The notes under the pieces were generated by a model. It was not told the origin of the DNA. It saw nothing but the letters and a program-made list of their open reading frames with translations, and made no database searches. A stretch of 59,004 nucleotides of DNA from positions 263,684 through 322,687 of the forward strand of contig KN834801.1 in NCBI GenBank assembly GCA_000827265.1. The letters run 5' to 3'. This DNA comes from Collybiopsis luxurians FD-317 M1 (Eukaryota; Basidiomycota; Agaricomycetes; Agaricales; Omphalotaceae). Below, one piece after another: positions 57,601 through 59,004 of this stretch. Each line of letters starts with the position of its first letter. The first letter of the stretch is position 1. Both the position numbers and the translations under genes were made by a program.

Positions 57601-58309
57601 ATTTGGCCAAATCTACAGGCCATATGTGTACAATGCAAATCTGTATTGAAGGACACTGTGTGAGTGTTTAGCAGCAATGTATAGTACCCCATTTTAGATG
57701 TAGAAGGATTGAATGTTACAATCAATGAATGATACACAGTAAATCTCAATGCTGAAGACCAAATTGGGGTCAATAACTTATTTCCAATGAACAAAGCTGA
57801 AATGCTGAACCATTTATATTCAAGTCCATGAAAGTTTACACATACTTGGCTTAAGAGGAATAAAAAGAGAGGGAAGGCATGGGAGGGTGTTTATGTACAG
57901 ACAGTACATTTCTTGAGGAAATCATTGAAGAAGTCCAGTAGGGAGAAAGACCAAAAGGAGGACAGGCTTGTACAAGGTAACTCACAGATTGAACAACAAT
58001 AGAACTCCTAAGAGGTTTAAATTATGAGTGTATACAGTAACAAGGGGAAGGCAGAAAGAAGAAAAGAGGAAGGTAGGAAAGGAGGGGCATTAGTACTTGT
58101 ATAATTGGCTAGAGGCTGGGGAATTATGCTGAAGTTAGGACAAATAGCAATCAATGAAAGATGGAAGTGATAAATATGATAAGGGGCAAGAGAACAGGGG
58201 GCAGTAATGGGTGAGAATTTATTGCTTCTGGGTGTTGCTGGAATTCATTGGATTATAGGTTCAAATTGAGGACCATTGACAATCTATCTTTATCATTCTT
58301 AGGCAGAAA
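57601..58309. other. No gene seen; purine-rich
   Basis: The plus strand is purine-rich around 57850-58130. No exon or RNA gene is recognisable. Confidence 0.4.
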
Positions 58310-59004
58310 CTTTACAACCGCTTCATTGCCTCTCTGTGCAGCTCCTTAGAGTACATTCTCATATTGACCACTATGGGATTTCACATCTGCACCATTTTCC
58401 AGCTGCTTCATTGCCTCTCTGTGCAGCTCCTTGGAGTGCATTCCCAAATGCACCACCCTGGGCATTCACATCTTCACCATTTTCAATCATTGCCACTCTG
58501 TGCAGCTTCTTGGAGGGCCTTCCCATGTTCACCACCCTGGGCATTCACATCTGCACCATTTTCCAGCAGCAACTGTACAACTGCTTCATTGCCTCTCTGT
58601 GCAGCTCCTTGGAGGGCAATCCCATAGAAACCACCCTGGGCATTCACATCTGCACCATTTTCCAGCAGCAACTCTACAACTGCTTCATTGCCACTCTGTG
58701 CAGCTCCTTGAAGTGCATTCCCATATGGACCACCCTGGGCATTCACATTTGCACCATTTTCCAATAGCAACTTTGTAACTGCTTCATTGCCACTCTGTGC
58801 AGCTCCTTGGAGTGCATTCCCATATTGACCACCCTGGGCATTCACATCTGCACCATTTTCCAGCAGCAACTTTACAACTGCTTCATTGCCTCCCTCTGCA
58901 GCTCTTTGGAGTGCATTCCCATATTCACCACCCTAGGCATCCACATCTGGCACCATTTTCCAGCAGCAACTTTACAACTCCTTCATTGCCTCTCTCTGCA
59001 GCTC
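58310..59004 (-). CDS. Ankyrin-repeat region, partial, runs off window edge
   Basis: The minus strand encodes consecutive 33-residue ankyrin repeats. The unit is LLLENGADVNAQGG...YGNALQGAA and so on, in 99-base units of near-identical DNA. The clean open frame is 58869-58483. Toward the window edge one unit carries an extra base near 58950 and a TAG (58933-58935) where the others have CAG. Below 58483 the units are shortened and a TGA appears, so this may be the decayed C-terminal end. In fungi such uniform repeats commonly form the C-terminus of NLR-like (NACHT or similar) proteins. The N-terminal domain would lie beyond the right edge, so that class is only a suggestion. Confidence 0.7.

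Noticed and set aside
1..59004. tRNA or rRNA genes
   Set aside because: I saw no convincing cloverleaf, box A/B pair or rRNA core on either strand, although a covariance search would be more sensitive.

Overview
The window looks like nuclear DNA of a mushroom-forming fungus (Basidiomycota, probably Agaricomycetes). Nearly every gene is cut by short (about 35-95 base) GT-AG introns. The recognisable families are fungal: alpha-1,3-glucan synthase, exportin-1/CRM1, pepsin-like protease, F-box, BTB, ankyrin, WD40, JmjC, TET/JBP-type dioxygenase and Tnp2/CACTA transposase. I joined exons by hand from reading frame, splice signals and remembered family patterns; no search was run.

Layout. 0.7-1.9 kb: an apparently intact nucleotidyltransferase-like gene (-). 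2.7-3.7 kb: an unrecognised multi-exon reading (+). 4.6-8.8 kb: a decayed Tnp2/CACTA transposase (-), head to head with an open four-exon gene at 9.0-9.96 kb (+). 10.1-13.8 kb: two decayed genes of unknown function. 14.4-14.9 kb: a fragment resembling an Argonaute PAZ domain. 15.2-22.7 kb, all minus strand: a decayed JmjC gene, a predicted membrane protein, a decayed WD40 gene and a weak membrane-ORF relic. 24.4-26.0 kb: an F-box relic. 26.6-26.9 kb: inverted repeats around an assembly gap. 27.4-34.9 kb: a long JmjC relic (+) converging on a TET/JBP dioxygenase relic (-). 34.9-38.4 kb: the C-terminal half of alpha-1,3-glucan synthase, broken. 39.7-47.9 kb: a CpG-poor block with an unknown multi-exon gene, an intact BTB gene and a second Tnp2 transposase. 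48.35-49.76 kb: a slice of exportin-1 that keeps its introns and fuses in frame to another ORF. 50.5-55.7 kb: a CpG-rich island with an aspartic-protease relic, a diverged duplication and an open 293-codon gene. 55.7-59.0 kb: mostly non-coding, ending in near-identical ankyrin repeats that run off the edge.

The unifying observation is how genes are broken. About thirty in-frame stops interrupt otherwise good reading frames between 6.5 and 49.5 kb. Most are TGA, with a few TAG and two TAA, as expected from C-to-T change at CGA, CAG and CAA. By eye CpG is rare in the transposon blocks (3 in 46921-47220) and common in the host-like island (18 in 54781-55080). This suggests a methylated transposon graveyard that has also swallowed host gene fragments. 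The broken residents include enzymes that, in other fungi, modify chromatin or methylated DNA, or act in small-RNA silencing.
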